DNA of 64,000 nt from Oscarella lobularis (taxonomy: Eukaryota > Porifera > Homoscleromorpha > Homosclerophorida > Oscarellidae), in contig NC_089185.1 in NCBI RefSeq assembly GCF_947507565.1, forward strand, positions 2,914,001-2,978,000, written 5' to 3'. Made by a program: the position numbers and the translations under genes. The notes beneath the pieces were generated by a model. That model was not told the origin of the DNA and ran no database searches. It saw only the letters and a program-made list of their open reading frames with translations. Each line of letters begins with the position of its first letter. The stretch's first letter is position 1. Positions 1 through 11,474 of this stretch are shown here, piece by piece.

Positions 1-3000
1 TTCAACGCGCTCTATTTTCTGTATTTTTGGCGGCGACGAAGTACCAAGCGTCGAGAGAAAATGCTGTGATACTCTTTCGTATTCTACGTTCGACGAGGGC
101 AAAGAGACGAGCTTGTGGCCTTCATTAATTCTGTAGATCGTCCAAGACAGAGGGATATTAGCATGACCTGCACAGATGTACATTGCACAAAGCAAATGTT
201 CTCTACTTGCATGCAAATTACCTGGTGAATCAAATGTTCGACGCTTGATATTTTTTTCCTCTTTCTTCAGTTTCAATTTCATTGCTGAAAAGTCGACGGT
301 CCCTTCGTCGCCCAGCAGTTTTAGGCAACAAGTGGCTTTCTTGGACCCCGCACGCCGATAAGCGTGGTAAGCCAACTCCAGCTCTCTGTTCTCTTCTGGG
401 CAAAACAGCGCAGATCTTCCCTTGACATCGACCCATATCCAGCCACAGGTGTGCGCCAAACTGGCTACTTCAGCTTCATAGTTTTCCTCGCGTAAGAGAA
501 CACCAATTCGAGTAGTAACTTTTTCCGCAGCTTTGATAGCGTCGCTTTCTATTCCTGCAAAGGAAATTTTTCGTTTCCCCTCAACAATGCTCACCGCCAA
601 AGAAACTCTAAATTCTGCTGCAATTGCATCAAGTTCTTCTTTTTCAAACTGATTAGGGAGATCCATCTTAACGTCATGCACAATGCAAGCCTTATCGAAG
701 ACCTCTTGCACGCTTTTGAGAGCAGAAGTGCACGACTCCTTAGAAGCACCAACAACTGTCACGAATACGACTTCAGGTTCAGTAGCTGGAATCTCTCCAA
801 ATTCTTCCGGATAAATAACGGTTGACCGAAAAAACGACTTTGGCAACTCGTCACTATCGGTAAATTCTTCTGGAGCGCAAGGAAAATGTTTTTGAAACTC
901 GGTTTCAATTTCGTTTAAACGAGAACTTTCAAAAACGATTAACCTGATACGCTGCAGCGACGGAGCAGCAGCCTTGGCCGCAAATGACCTTGCGCCATCG
1001 ATAATTGCTCGAGCAGAAAGTGCGTTGCTGAATAGAAGTCTAGCTGTTCCAACAGCAGGAAGGGCAATGGATGAGTGTCCCGCTTTTTCTGCTCTTGAAA
1101 GACAATCCTCCACTAATGATGAAATCTTTTCAGCATTATTTGCATTGCTAAGAGATGACTCGTACTTTGATGGTGAAATAAGATAAATGTGCGGGGCGTT
1201 TAGCGGAGAAGAAGGAAACTCAATCGGAAAGCGCGGCGACTGTTTTTTCCTTTTTTCCCATTCAGCTTTTAGCAACGGAAATGCATTTTGCACTGCTTCC
1301 CACACAACTCCTTCAGTAGCAATAATTGCATCGGTTTTCTCGTTTATAATATCGCCATAATCGATTGTAAAATTGCAGCCATTTGACAGACTAGCTTCAT
1401 TTGGAGCTAAACGGTTCTCCTTGGACATTGACAACATCGTCTCGTTATTGACTTTTATTGACGTCACCTCGCTGGTGAATTTCTTAGACGCTCGCTGATA
1501 GGCCGAAAGATTAGAGTACTTATAGATGACAACTACAATTTTTTGTATACTAGACAGAGGTCGTTTCTTGTGAAACCTTTGAATTCCAGCAAAAAAAGCT
1601 TCAGCAGCGGCGGAAACATCGAAATTCATCTCCCCCGTTCCCAGTGCAGGAAAAGCAACTTTTGTGAGTTCAAGTTCGGACGCTTCCATTAGACACGCGT
1701 GAACGACAGCAGCAATATCCTACCCAAAAGAGACAAAAAGTTACTACAGTTTGTTTAGACCAAGGACTGACTTCTATATGGCACGTATCCAAAACAACGA
1801 TTGAAGAATAGAAACAACTACTTACTACAAGTACTAACATAACAATCAAGTGTGTATATTTCTCAGACACTATAGGACCAATTTCACCAATTTCATTCAG
1901 TACACTAATAATAGCGGCGGAAATTGCGCAACAACGGCTGGCCTGACACTAACAAAGTATTCTTACCTGGACGGTTTGCGAAGAGTACGCATGAAGTACA
2001 AAAGAAGCAGAAAGACCATGACCCGGAGTTACTCGCACTGCTCCGGGCTTCAGAGGCCCTCCTTTTTGAACACAAGTGCGGCAATCGTCGTGCAGTTGAG
2101 GCCCAGCAGCTTTTGAAATAGCTTTAGCTGTCTCCCCCTTGGTGAGGTCCATGTCCTCGTTTGACGGATTGATGATTGCATTTGCCTAAAGAGAGAATTG
2201 GAAACCAGTACAACCTAACTGAAGTCATAAAAACCTTTTGCTTCGTTATATCGCCAGATTTTACTTTAACTACAAAGCTAGATTTCGTAGACCCTAAAGC
2301 TTCTGCAACTGAGGCGCCAGCGACTGCTGCCCCTCCTTTCACTTCTTCAGCCATAGCTGCTACAGACCTTGTCGCTGAAGCAGTAACTGAAGAAGGTGCA
2401 CGAGCACAACAAACTCTACACAGCACTCTATCCAAGCTGCTTCTAAAGCAGTGAACGTTGTCGGCGTCTTCCAGTCGCATAACAAAATCAACAGACTCGA
2501 GCGAAGTCTGAGGAAAGTTTGAAAAGAACTCGCCAACCGCTTCAACCATGACGTCCGCAACAACAGCGCTGAGACCCCCAAAAATACCCGCGCTAATAGC
2601 CGGGAACGCAATGCTGGAGAAGTTCGACTCACTAGCGATCTTCATAGATTCGTAGACGGCATCTTGCAAAAGTCTTTTGCTATCTTGTGATTGATGCATG
2701 CCTTCCCATCGCGGTCCAACAGCGTGAATGACGCACTTGGTTGTTCGGAGTTTGCCTGGACTGGTGCTTACCGCGTGACCCGTCGCAAGACGGCCAAGTG
2801 GCAATTTCGTTAAAAGGGCAGTGCTTTCTTCTTGCACAACAGCGCCAGCACACTTGACAATGTGAGCTGCTAAACCGCTCCCATGATCAAGTGCTTCGTT
2901 AGCTGCGTTCACAATGGCGTCCGCACGGTGCTCACAAATGTCGCCAGTGTATAAGCAGATTCTTTTCAGCGGCGCCTTAGATGAAGCGTAGGCAGACACA

Positions 3001-5627
3001 AAGGAAGACTTGGGCTGAGCGTAATTCATCCAATCTTCATCGGCTCCAACCGTTATAACAACGGAATTCTTCGTTTGAATCTTCTTCCTTTCTTGTTCGA
3101 AAGAGCCCTCTGCGACATACCTGGACAATCCGTGTCTTTTGAACTTTCTATTATCCATCTTCATCTTCATCAATTGCTTGTCAACCGTCTTTTCAAGTTC
3201 TATGATGCCACCTTTCGTCGCCTTCATTACGAGTTGAGGTTCACGGGCTCCTTCGCAAACTCTGACGTCAGCGTTGTACTCTTTCAACTTTTCTGCAAGA
3301 CTTTTGAAATGCTTCCAATAGTATCGTGCAATAAACTTTTTAAACGAATTTCCCCGGAGTTGTCTACAAGTTTCATACATTGTATTCTTCGCGAGGTAAA
3401 CATAGCAATCATGAACAACCGACCGAACTCTTTTGGTTGATCCCGTAAGAGAGAATTCCTTTGCTGTTGACTTTCCAAAGCCCTTAGCTAACACCTTAGA
3501 ACTAGACTTGCTGCACTGCTCTTTTATCCACCCGCCCATCTCTGCACTCTGCATCAGAAGCAGATTTTCTTTATCAGAAGGAAGGACGTCTTCGGTAGTG
3601 AAATTTGAATTATGCACGTTAATTGCTTTGGTCATTTCCTTCTCGTTCATAGCAAAAAATTGAAGGTGAGGGCTTCCGTGCGTTGCAACCGCCTGAATTT
3701 CTTCATTCAATAGTAGAGCGGTCAATTCTTCTACGCCACCAAAACAAAAAAATTCATCTTGGGCTGAGGGTAGAAAAATCTTTCGGCGATTCATATTAGA
3801 AACTAAATTTGCAAAAGTTTCCTTTTCTTCTTCAACTAGGTAAGCTGGACCCTTTATGAAAATTCGAAGCGAATCGCGGTCAAGAAAAATGTCAAGGCTT
3901 TCAGCCACATTTATAGTAGAATGAAATAGATCCAAGTGGTGAATTGACGGAAATGTCACAGCTTTAGTTATTATTTTCTCGTCCTTAGCCAATAAACTCT
4001 GTTCTTGTGAGCAAAGACCATAAATTAGACCAACTTGAGCTTTTTCGCCGATGAAAAAAAGCGTTTGATTTTCTAGATCTTCTTGTATTGTGATCTCGTT
4101 TCCTTTATTGGCATTTTCTTTCTTAGCGAATTCCGCCATTTTTTGGAAAATTCTCAAAGACGTCATATTTAGCGAGCGACGTATGAAATCATCATACACT
4201 TTAAAAAATTTCTGCCTCGTTTCTTCTTGCCACTTCTGTTCATTTTCCGGCGAAATTTTGTCATTCCGCTTTCCGCGACTTTGAATAGAAAGAACATTGT
4301 CCTCTTCGTTCCAGAAAATGTCGCCAAGCTGCTCTAGAGCTCGCCGGGACGGGCCTGAACGCCAAATAAAGGTTATCACTTCGGGAACAATGTCGTCCGC
4401 CTCGCCGGTGAAAGTTGAAGTATAAACATTAATCTGCTCATCTTCACTTTGACCCGAATACATATCTGTTTCACTTGAATCTTCAGATGGCATTTGACTG
4501 TAGCGACGAAGTCGCGGACGAACGCCACCGATTTCAGGTATATCGCCACTAATAACCCCTTGCACATCTAGATAAACACATTTGGTTCACGCGTTAGCAA
4601 AAACTTTTGAAGATATATAAATCTACCAGACTCAGTTCTCAGTTTGACGACAAACGCGTTTTCTTTCTCCGGAGATACGATAATGTCTTTGACTAGCGGA
4701 GCACTCCGGAGAGCGAAAAAGAATCTTCTAAGCCTGGTTGGGTTCACATCTGGAGGTAGGTTCAACACTTCTACGTCCAAGTTTGCAGGAATACGACTAA
4801 ATTCAAGACGAATTTTTTCTTTGTCGCCTTCAAATTCTCTTCCACTGCGATTTAGCTTATCAACCATCTTCTTGTCTACACAACAAAAAAGAACGCACAT
4901 CACAGTCAGTACAGCGTTCAACGAACAAGGAATCAGTACCAACTAGAGGCTCCTTCAGAAAAACAATAGCTCGTGTTCTGTCGGCCACAAATTCAATTTT
5001 CGAAATCTCTATCCGTTTAGAGCCTGGCAAGCCTTGAACATGAAACGCAAGATCGTCTTTAGATACTTCGCGCGTAATGCCGCTAATGAGGAATTTATCA
5101 AGTTCATATTCGTCTGGACTGTCAATGTCTATGGTAACCGCCGTATCGTTATCGTATTGCAGTTGATGCTCTACCGATTGATATTTCCAAAGAGCAAAAA
5201 CATCTACAAGGCATATGTATTGCATTGCGTAGAAATATATCTCATTTTCACCTTCCCGACTTTGCAGCTCAACGCGGACACCCTTTGTTTCTCCGCTGTC
5301 TTCCTCGACTACGGCACCCCAGTACTTCAATATTTTGCCGTCTATAACCCTTTCCACCATCTCGATGACCTTCTTCTGGTCAGCCTTCGGGGGGAGGCCA
5401 AACAGTAGCACGCAATGCTCCCCGATGGGCGGTTCTTTCGGCTCAAAAGAACGCGTCGGCTCGAAAGAATTCGGCTCGAAAGAACGCGTCGGCTCGAAAG
5501 AATGCGTACTTGCAGGAGAACCCGGTTTTCTTGCCGAAGATGTTGAAGGACGCCATCGGGCGCGACCCAGACCCCTGCCTCCGACAAGATTCTTCCAGTC
5601 ATCTAAAATAAAAGACGAACGCGGCAA
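1..5627 (-). CDS. PARP14-like mono-ADP-ribosyltransferase with macrodomains (3' end outside window)
   Basis: Exons read on the minus strand: 5627-4913, 4875-4627, 4567-2235, 2185-1967 and 1719 to the left edge; every junction keeps phase, giving about 1745 residues before the edge. Order: Ser-Phe-Glu-Pro repeats, two RRM-like regions (HCVLLFGLP near 5420; VLNLPPDVNPTRLRRFF near 4750), a long KH-like region, macrodomain 1 (about 2970-2440, loop AIVNAANEAL intact), macrodomain 2 (about 2290-1500, IINPSNEDM), a degenerate macrodomain 3 (about 1385-930, GDIINEKTDAIIATEG, Asn loop lost), WWE (CGWIWVDVKGR near 460) and the first strand of a PARP catalytic domain (KIQKIERVE at the edge). This is the PARP14 architecture: cytosolic/nuclear ADP-ribosylation and ADP-ribose reading, linked to innate immunity in vertebrates. 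The start is uncertain: an acceptor AG lies at 5605, so the first exon may be spliced to one upstream. Confidence 0.88.
5428..5512. repeat. Short coding minisatellite in the PARP14-like first exon
   Basis: Near-identical units built on cggctcgaaagaa with alternating acgcgt and short spacers. On the minus strand they encode repeated SFEPTR/SFEPN peptides just before the first RRM-like region. Copy number is likely polymorphic. Confidence 0.75.
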
Positions 5628-5961
5628 CTAAGCTTAATTGCATCTCAACAGAGAAGAATAAGACGCCGTGCGCCTCGTACTTTCACTAGCTTTACGTGGT
5701 TACCTACGCGTGATTTCTCTACTGTAAACGGCGTGGGAGTATGATTCATGCACGTGATTCCCGTTTTAGAAGCACAGTACTGTACACAGCGCGAGCACAT
5801 TCTAGTGTGAACAGAGCTGACGTTCGTGGCTGTGTAAAACTGCCACACGCGCAACAAAAATATGTGCAAGCGCAATGAGACAGTCGACATAATAAAACTA
5901 CGTGTGCATAATTTTACTAGCCGGAGATGCTTCACTAAACTAACGAACTTGGTAGAACGCT
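5628..5961. other. Intergenic, PARP14-like to kinase
   Basis: I see no convincing gene here. It lies between the stop of the kinase gene and the first recognised exon of the PARP14-like gene, both on the minus strand. It could hold the PARP14-like promoter or a non-coding first exon, since a good acceptor precedes the first recognised coding exon. Confidence 0.5.
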
Positions 5962-7349
5962 CTAAATACCGCTAGCACGCGACCTCGCAGAATGACTGAT
6001 ACTTTCGTTATTATCGTTACCTTGCGGCTTTTCAACTTCTAGTTTAAGATCCGCGGCAGACATTTTGAAGAACTCATCAATAAGCTGATCAAATGATGGC
6101 CGATCATGGGGCTGATAGGCTATGCAGTGACGCATGACTTTAGAGTACCCTATAGGTGCAGGGTTTCCCTCTCGCGGCAATGGCAGACCTGCTCTTATGA
6201 TCTCCGGGGTAACAGAAATATCTAAGAAGAAAGGAATTAGGTGCTCAGAAAACAGCTTGTGCTGAGGAAAGCATGAGGATGGGAACACGTGACTAATCTT
6301 AGCTATAATTTAGGTACTTTTAGCCTGTTAAACATGAGTCATTGACTCTAATGTCGCGAGTTTCTAGTGAAGATCTGTCACGTGTCCCATGGTCCACATG
6401 ACTATATCGTGAAAAAAGGAATCTACATTACCTAAAGAGGTTTTCTTTTCTCTCACCATCCACATTATGACACCGAAGCTAGTGCAACAAGTCAGTTGTT
6501 AATTCAGTACAGAACCGGGAGACAGTATCAGACCTGTAAACATCGGATTTCACACGTTCGGATGAACTTTTGGTAACTCCGCCTAAACGCTCAGGAGACA
6601 TGTAACAAAGCGTTCCGGGTGCGCTTTGGAAAACTGTCCCCGTTTGAGTCCAGTCAAGCTCAGTACGAATTTTGGCCAGACCAAAATCTGAAATCTAAAG
6701 CAACGAGTGTACATGATCAAATCAGAGCTACCTACAAACATTACTTTGCATATAAACTCTCCAGAAGAGGTTAGCTCCAACAAAACATTTTGAGGTTTGA
6801 GGTCAAAATGTACGACAGAGTGGCTGTGAAGGAACGCCATCCCGAAAGAGATTTGATGACAAATATCAAGCCGGTTTTCCCACTTTTCAAAAGCAGGGGC
6901 TGCTGAAATGCAAAAGGAGCCGCCGCCTCCCTTTAGCAAATTGGACAAGGTGTCGCCTTTCACACACTCAAACAGAAGAGCAAAGAAATTGGGCGACTGA
7001 GAGATCCCAAAGCAGTTGATGATGTTCTTATGCTTCGGTAAAGAAAGTAGGACGCCTGCTTCCCTGAGCAAAAACTCAAAAGCCCTGTAAAAATAGAGCG
7101 TGTGACCACTCGTTTAAAGCAAAAAGGCGACGCATACTCCTTTCTTTGCCGCTTGTCGACGAGAACTTTCACTGCAACCGTCGTAGACGTTCCATCGTGG
7201 TCTCCGGAGGGCCCCTTGTGTTTCAAACGGCCCTCAAACACTTCTGAATAGGCACCAGAACCAAGAAAGTCTGACTCGTCGTACTCAATGTCGTCTCGAC
7301 TGTAAACTGCACTATCAGGAATTTGCCGTCTTGGTTCGCCCGACGCCAT
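5962..7349 (-). CDS. Protein kinase, TKL/RIPK-like, about 339 residues
   Basis: Five exons, 7349-7138, 7084-6745, 6694-6534, 6478-6432 and 6221-5962, sum to exactly 340 codons with consistent phases. Visible kinase landmarks are the glycine loop LGSGAYSEVFEGRL, the VAVKVL lysine, the catalytic loop VVHFDLKPQNVLL, DFGLAKI, the APGTLCYMSPERL activation end and DVYSFGVIMW. The C-lobe ends HDRPSFDQLIDEFF, typical of TKL/RIPK kinases. The usual HRD arginine is phenylalanine (HFD), but Asp and the Lys/Asn of DLKPQN remain, so activity is plausible. There is no added domain: the short N-terminus precedes the glycine loop directly and only about 40 residues follow the kinase fold. It sits between two ADP-ribosylation genes and shares a promoter interval with the Deltex-like gene. 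The substrate cannot be inferred. Confidence 0.88.
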
Positions 7350-7448
7350 GATTTCTTCTGGGAAAAGTGGCAGGTGAACGCCCTAGTACGGCTGGGAGCC
7401 AATGGGAAGCCGAGACTCGATCATAGCACGTGCGCGCGAAGATAAAGA
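7350..7448. promoter_or_regulatory. Bidirectional promoter interval (99 bp)
   Basis: The ATG codons of the minus-strand kinase and the plus-strand macro/RING/Deltex gene are only 99 bp apart, head to head. No clear TATA box is visible. Shared control is inferred from spacing alone. Confidence 0.5.
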
Positions 7449-10118
7449 ATGAGTCAAACCCCCCCTTCGTCTGATACTGGCCTAAAACGCACTTCATTAC
7501 AGTCTTCGGCTGCTCTTGGCCAAAGTAACGCTGTACCGAAAGGTATCTAAACTAACACACCAGCGTTCGTTTGCTAAACTTGAGACTCTGAGACGAGCTA
7601 AGACTTTCGCTCTCTCTCTCTCTAGGACTTGACAATGGCGACGCGCCTAGAGAAACATCAAATGATGACTCTAATGCGACAGAAAGCGAGTTGCTTCCTA
7701 GTTCTAGCTGCGTGGGAGGAGATCCTCTGCATTTCGACTGGGAGGGGGTAGACCGGTGCGCATGCTCCCTTTAGCTGAAGCCTAGAAACCTGCATTTTAG
7801 GTTTTTGATCCTGAATTTGTCGTCAAGGCGACACTGACTTCGTCTGCTTCCGCACGCTTAGGCTGGAAAATGTTGAAACGACTTTGCAAACAGTTGCACA
7901 TTCGACTTCACATCGATTTCGATGTGAATGAGAAGATAGGCGTAACTGGCAGTTATGACCATGTGACTAAATTTGCTAGACAAGTTCGTTCTTACCTCAA
8001 ACCCACTCCGAATTCAGTGGAAGAAAAGCCAAATGAAGGCGTTTCTGAGTCCCGCTTGGCGGCAACGGTTTCTCGCCGTAGAAGCGAATTGGAAAAGTTC
8101 AAGTTTTTGCCAAAGGACAGGGAGAGCAACGATAAAGCACATGCTAATCCATCGTTTGAAAGTGAAGGGTTTCAGCAACCACCCCAGACTCCGTCGGCTG
8201 CCTTAGCAACTCCAGATAAAAGTGAAGAAAGCGCTGTTTACACAGCGGAAAGTCTTCAACATGTTGCTCCTCCATTCCAAGTAAATTCTTTGACTGTGGA
8301 GTACGTTAAAAAAGTTTGTTGCCACGAACTGCGTGGCATAGAAAGACAATATGGGGTTTCGATCTTAGAATCTATCGATAGTTCTTCAGGCACGTCTATG
8401 GTTACAGTCCAATTGTCTTCTGGTGAAAAAGGTACTAGTGCTAAGGCTGTAGAGGAAGGCTACAGAGAACTGCGGACACTTTGCACAGATGTTACTCAGC
8501 TGCAGTTTTCAGAGAAAAAGATTTTAATTCCTTCTGGAAGAAATAGACTTGTTGATGATTTGCTGAAAACGAGCCTGAATCCTACTGCGACTCGCACTTT
8601 GATTGACGTCAATGATCAAACTAACGAAATTTCCCTGCTTGGCATTGAGCAGGATGTTGAACGCACTGCTGAACAGCTTTCTAGCGTTTTCAAAACAGGA
8701 GCCATCAAGTCACTCATCCCATCTGACGCAGCGGACGAGAAATATAAAGAAGGCGAGCAGTCCCGCAAAAGACTGAGATACGTTACAAAGAGGGGCAACA
8801 TAGCGAAAGAAAATGTTGACCTCATTATCTGCGGAATAAATGCTGATTTGATCCTAAAGGGTGCGGCAAAGGCCGTTTGCAAAGCAGGAGGAAAACATTT
8901 AGAAACACAATGCAAAGAGTTACTTCAAAGAAGCGCTCAGCCCAGGTTGGGCAAGGTATTCATGACTGCAGTGAAAGACCAGCCATATCAGTTTGTTTTC
9001 TTTGCTGTTATTCATGAAGGAAAAGGCAAGCAGCCTCTGAAAACTGCTGTCGGTCCTGGAGAATCTTTAGCAAATATCTTCTACGACTGCCTCGAAAAAA
9101 CAATGGAAGTTGGGGCAAAATCCATTGCTGTACCAGCGCTCGGGTGCGGTGCAGTAGGGCTAAAAAAAGAAGAGTGCGTTCAGGCGTTGCTGTCAACTGT
9201 TGATACATTTTTGGAAACCGTGGGAGCCAAATCGTCATTGGAAGAAGTTGTTTTCATTGATACAAACGACAGTGTCCATCAGGAGTTTGTTGATCAGCTT
9301 AAAATAAGAGAACAAGTGAAATTGGCATCAAAGTCAGCATCGTCAGCAGATACACCAAATTACGACAATAAAACCGAACGATGCTCAAATCTAACATCTG
9401 GTCTGCCCGTTTCAGGTATATTTGATATTTTCTTGTATAGCACGACTGCCAAGTTGATGCTTTTTTACAGATACCTGTACTGCAGTGGCTTCCGTTTCAA
9501 AACCTTCTGAAAATATATGCACTATTTGCTTGAGCAGTGCTGAAGAAAGAAGAGAAGCGGTTCTGCCGTGCGGGCACAAATTCTGTGAACTGTGCATCAA
9601 CAAGTGGTTCAAGGAAAAGCCTACCTGTCCCTGCTGTGGAGAAACGCTTGGCAAGGTGACTGGCAATCAGCCAGATGGAGGTAAAATGAAAATTTCGAAA
9701 CTTGGCGTTTCTTTACCTGGGTATACTGACTGTCGATCCATACAAATTATCTACCAGATTCCATCCGGAATACAGACAGAAAGACATCCTAATCCAGGAG
9801 TGCCCCATAGCGAACTTTCTCGTACTGCATACCTGCCTGACAACACCGAGGGAAGAGAAGTTCTGAAATTGTTGCGGAAAGCGTTTGATGCCAAACTGAC
9901 ATTCACAGTTGGCCGATCTCGAACCACTGGAGCTGACAATCAAATAACCTGGAATGACATCCATCACAAAACTAGCATAGACGGAGGACCTCAACGGCAA
10001 GTACCATATGCTATTACGGTATTCGTTGAATGTAAGTCTTTATTTCAGCTTTGGGTATCCGGATCCTGGATACTTGGCTCGAGTGAGAGAAGAACTTAAA
10101 GCCAAAGGCATAAAGTAG
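7449..10118 (+). CDS. Macrodomain-RING-Deltex C-terminal E3 ligase (PARP9/DTX3L-like fusion)
   Basis: Exons 7449-7542, 7626-7747, 7801-9415, 9471-9996 and 10049-10118 sum to 809 codons in phase. The N-terminus is Ser-rich ([11 protein letters not shown]), followed by a KH-like region and a macrodomain (about 8790-9290: [30 protein letters not shown]). Then comes a C3HC4 RING ([27 protein letters not shown]) and a Deltex C-terminal domain ([42 protein letters not shown]). Deltex RING-DTC proteins ubiquitinate targets and can attach ubiquitin to ADP-ribose; in vertebrates DTX3L does this with the separate macrodomain protein PARP9. Here reader and ligase are in one chain. The last intron (9997-10048) begins GCAAGT, not GT. 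The 5' exons rest on splice consensus and phase, the rest on clear homology. Confidence 0.87.
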
Positions 10119-10244
10119 TCCTAACCTGCATGCTAGACCTATGTGTATTTCTATGATATGCACTTTTTAGCGTCTTGTGTGTACTCACCATTTTGTACTA
10201 ACCGCCTTTAGCGTGCGTTTTAGCTGACGACAAATGACTGCACA
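10119..10244. other. Short intergenic spacer
   Basis: It holds the 3' end of the Deltex-like gene and the promoter of the transporter. No motif stands out. Confidence 0.4.
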
Positions 10245-11456
10245 ATGACGTCGTCATGTCGAGACTGGAGAGTTATACCGCGAAACCAATCCGAATGTAG
10301 CGTGCAAATCATTTCGCCGCTTTCTTCTGCTTACTCGTCGCATTTCGTCGAATCGTGGCGAACGAGAACGGCGGCGGACGCCGCCACGACGACGAAAACA
10401 TCGTCAGATCAAAACGTCCGCAAATTCTACGCTCGCCAACGTCGCGTCATGCGTTCGTTTAAAGAAGTCGACGTACTATCGATCAACAGCACGACAAACG
10501 ACGTCGCAATAGAGGAGATTCGTCGAGAGGAGAAGGAGGAGGAGCAAAAGAATCACGTGTCGGAAATCGACCGTCGCATACGCATAGCAACGAACGTCAG
10601 CCTCCTCCTCAACGTCCTCCTCTTCACCGGCAAACTCATAGCATCGATCCTATCCGGTTCGCTATCGGTAATATCGAGCCTAGTCGACTCGGCACTCGAT
10701 CTCTTCTCGGGAATCACTCTCTGGCTCGTAAGTCGCGCTATGCAGCCAAAACGACTCGACGTATATCGTTACCCGACGGGAAAACGTCGATTGGAGCCCG
10801 TCGCTATCATAGTCTGCGCTTCAGTGATGGGCACGGCAACACTTCAACTGGTATCCGAATCCCTACAGAATATTTTCACCAGTGCGTCTAATCCGAATGT
10901 GGGCGTGACCTCGGGTACGTTCATGGCCTGCACGGTCATTGTGAAACTATTGCTCTATTTATACTGTCGTGGAGTGAAGAGTCCGACTGTCCAGGCCCTC
11001 GCCTTGGATCATCGAAACGACGTTGCATCGAACCTAGCCGCCATCCTATTCGGACTCCTAGGAACATTTATCTACAAGAACGCCGATCCCCTGGGCGCAA
11101 TCCTAATCGCTATATACATAATTATAAACTGGTGCTTGGCTGGATATGAGCAAGCAAAGATGCTCATCGGCTACACGGCGAGTGCGGACTTCCTAAAGAA
11201 GCTCACCTATCTGGCGTGTAATCATCACGAGGACGTTATTTGTGTGGACACGGTTCGAGCCTATCATTTTGGTAATCGATTTCTCGTCGAAGTGCACATC
11301 GTTCTCGATCCCGATATGTCGCTTCGCGTTGCGCACGACATCGGCGAGAGTTTGCAGCGGAAGTTGGAGCGTCTCGACGACGTCGATCGAGCGTTCGTTC
11401 ATTTGGATTTCGACGTCGAGCACGATCCGACTCACGAACACATTCCTAAAGATTGA
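10245..11456 (+). CDS. Cation diffusion facilitator (CDF) metal transporter, 403 residues
   Basis: A single open exon. After about 100 polar residues (Arg/Glu-rich near 75-105) come hydrophobic spans typical of CDF carriers. Metal-site motifs are visible: SLVDSALDLFSG in the second span and ALDHRNDVASN in the fifth, i.e. D-x3-D and H-x3-D. A cytoplasmic C-terminal domain follows, with FLVEVHIVLDPDMSLRVAHDI, the usual ferredoxin-like fold with His/Asp. The YRYPTGKRRLEPV motif resembles the manganese/iron-type CDF branch shared with plant MTPs and fungal homologues. The expected role is proton-coupled Zn/Mn/Fe export into an organelle or out of the cell. ATG 10245 is the first in frame; a start at the internal ATG near 10450 would shorten the polar N-terminus without touching the membrane part. 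Confidence 0.9.
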   Translation: MTSSCRDWRVIPRNQSECSVQIISPLSSAYSSHFVESWRTRTAADAATTTKTSSDQNVRKFYARQRRVMRSFKEVDVLSINSTTNDVAIEEIRREEKEEEQKNHVSEIDRRIRIATNVSLLLNVLLFTGKLIASILSGSLSVISSLVDSALDLFSGITLWLVSRAMQPKRLDVYRYPTGKRRLEPVAIIVCASVMGTATLQLVSESLQNIFTSASNPNVGVTSGTFMACTVIVKLLLYLYCRGVKSPTVQALALDHRNDVASNLAAILFGLLGTFIYKNADPLGAILIAIYIIINWCLAGYEQAKMLIGYTASADFLKKLTYLACNHHEDVICVDTVRAYHFGNRFLVEVHIVLDPDMSLRVAHDIGESLQRKLERLDDVDRAFVHLDFDVEHDPTHEHIPKD

Positions 11457-11474
11457 TTGAGTGAGTGAGAGACG

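Noticed and set aside
230-436. Small frames on both strands in the first kilobase
   Set aside because: The minus strand there is one open exon of the PARP14-like gene with WWE and PARP motifs; the small frames are shadows of it.
5645-5935. 96-residue minus-strand frame after the kinase
   Set aside because: It lies beyond the kinase stop, has no start context or domain and shows no coding-like pattern.
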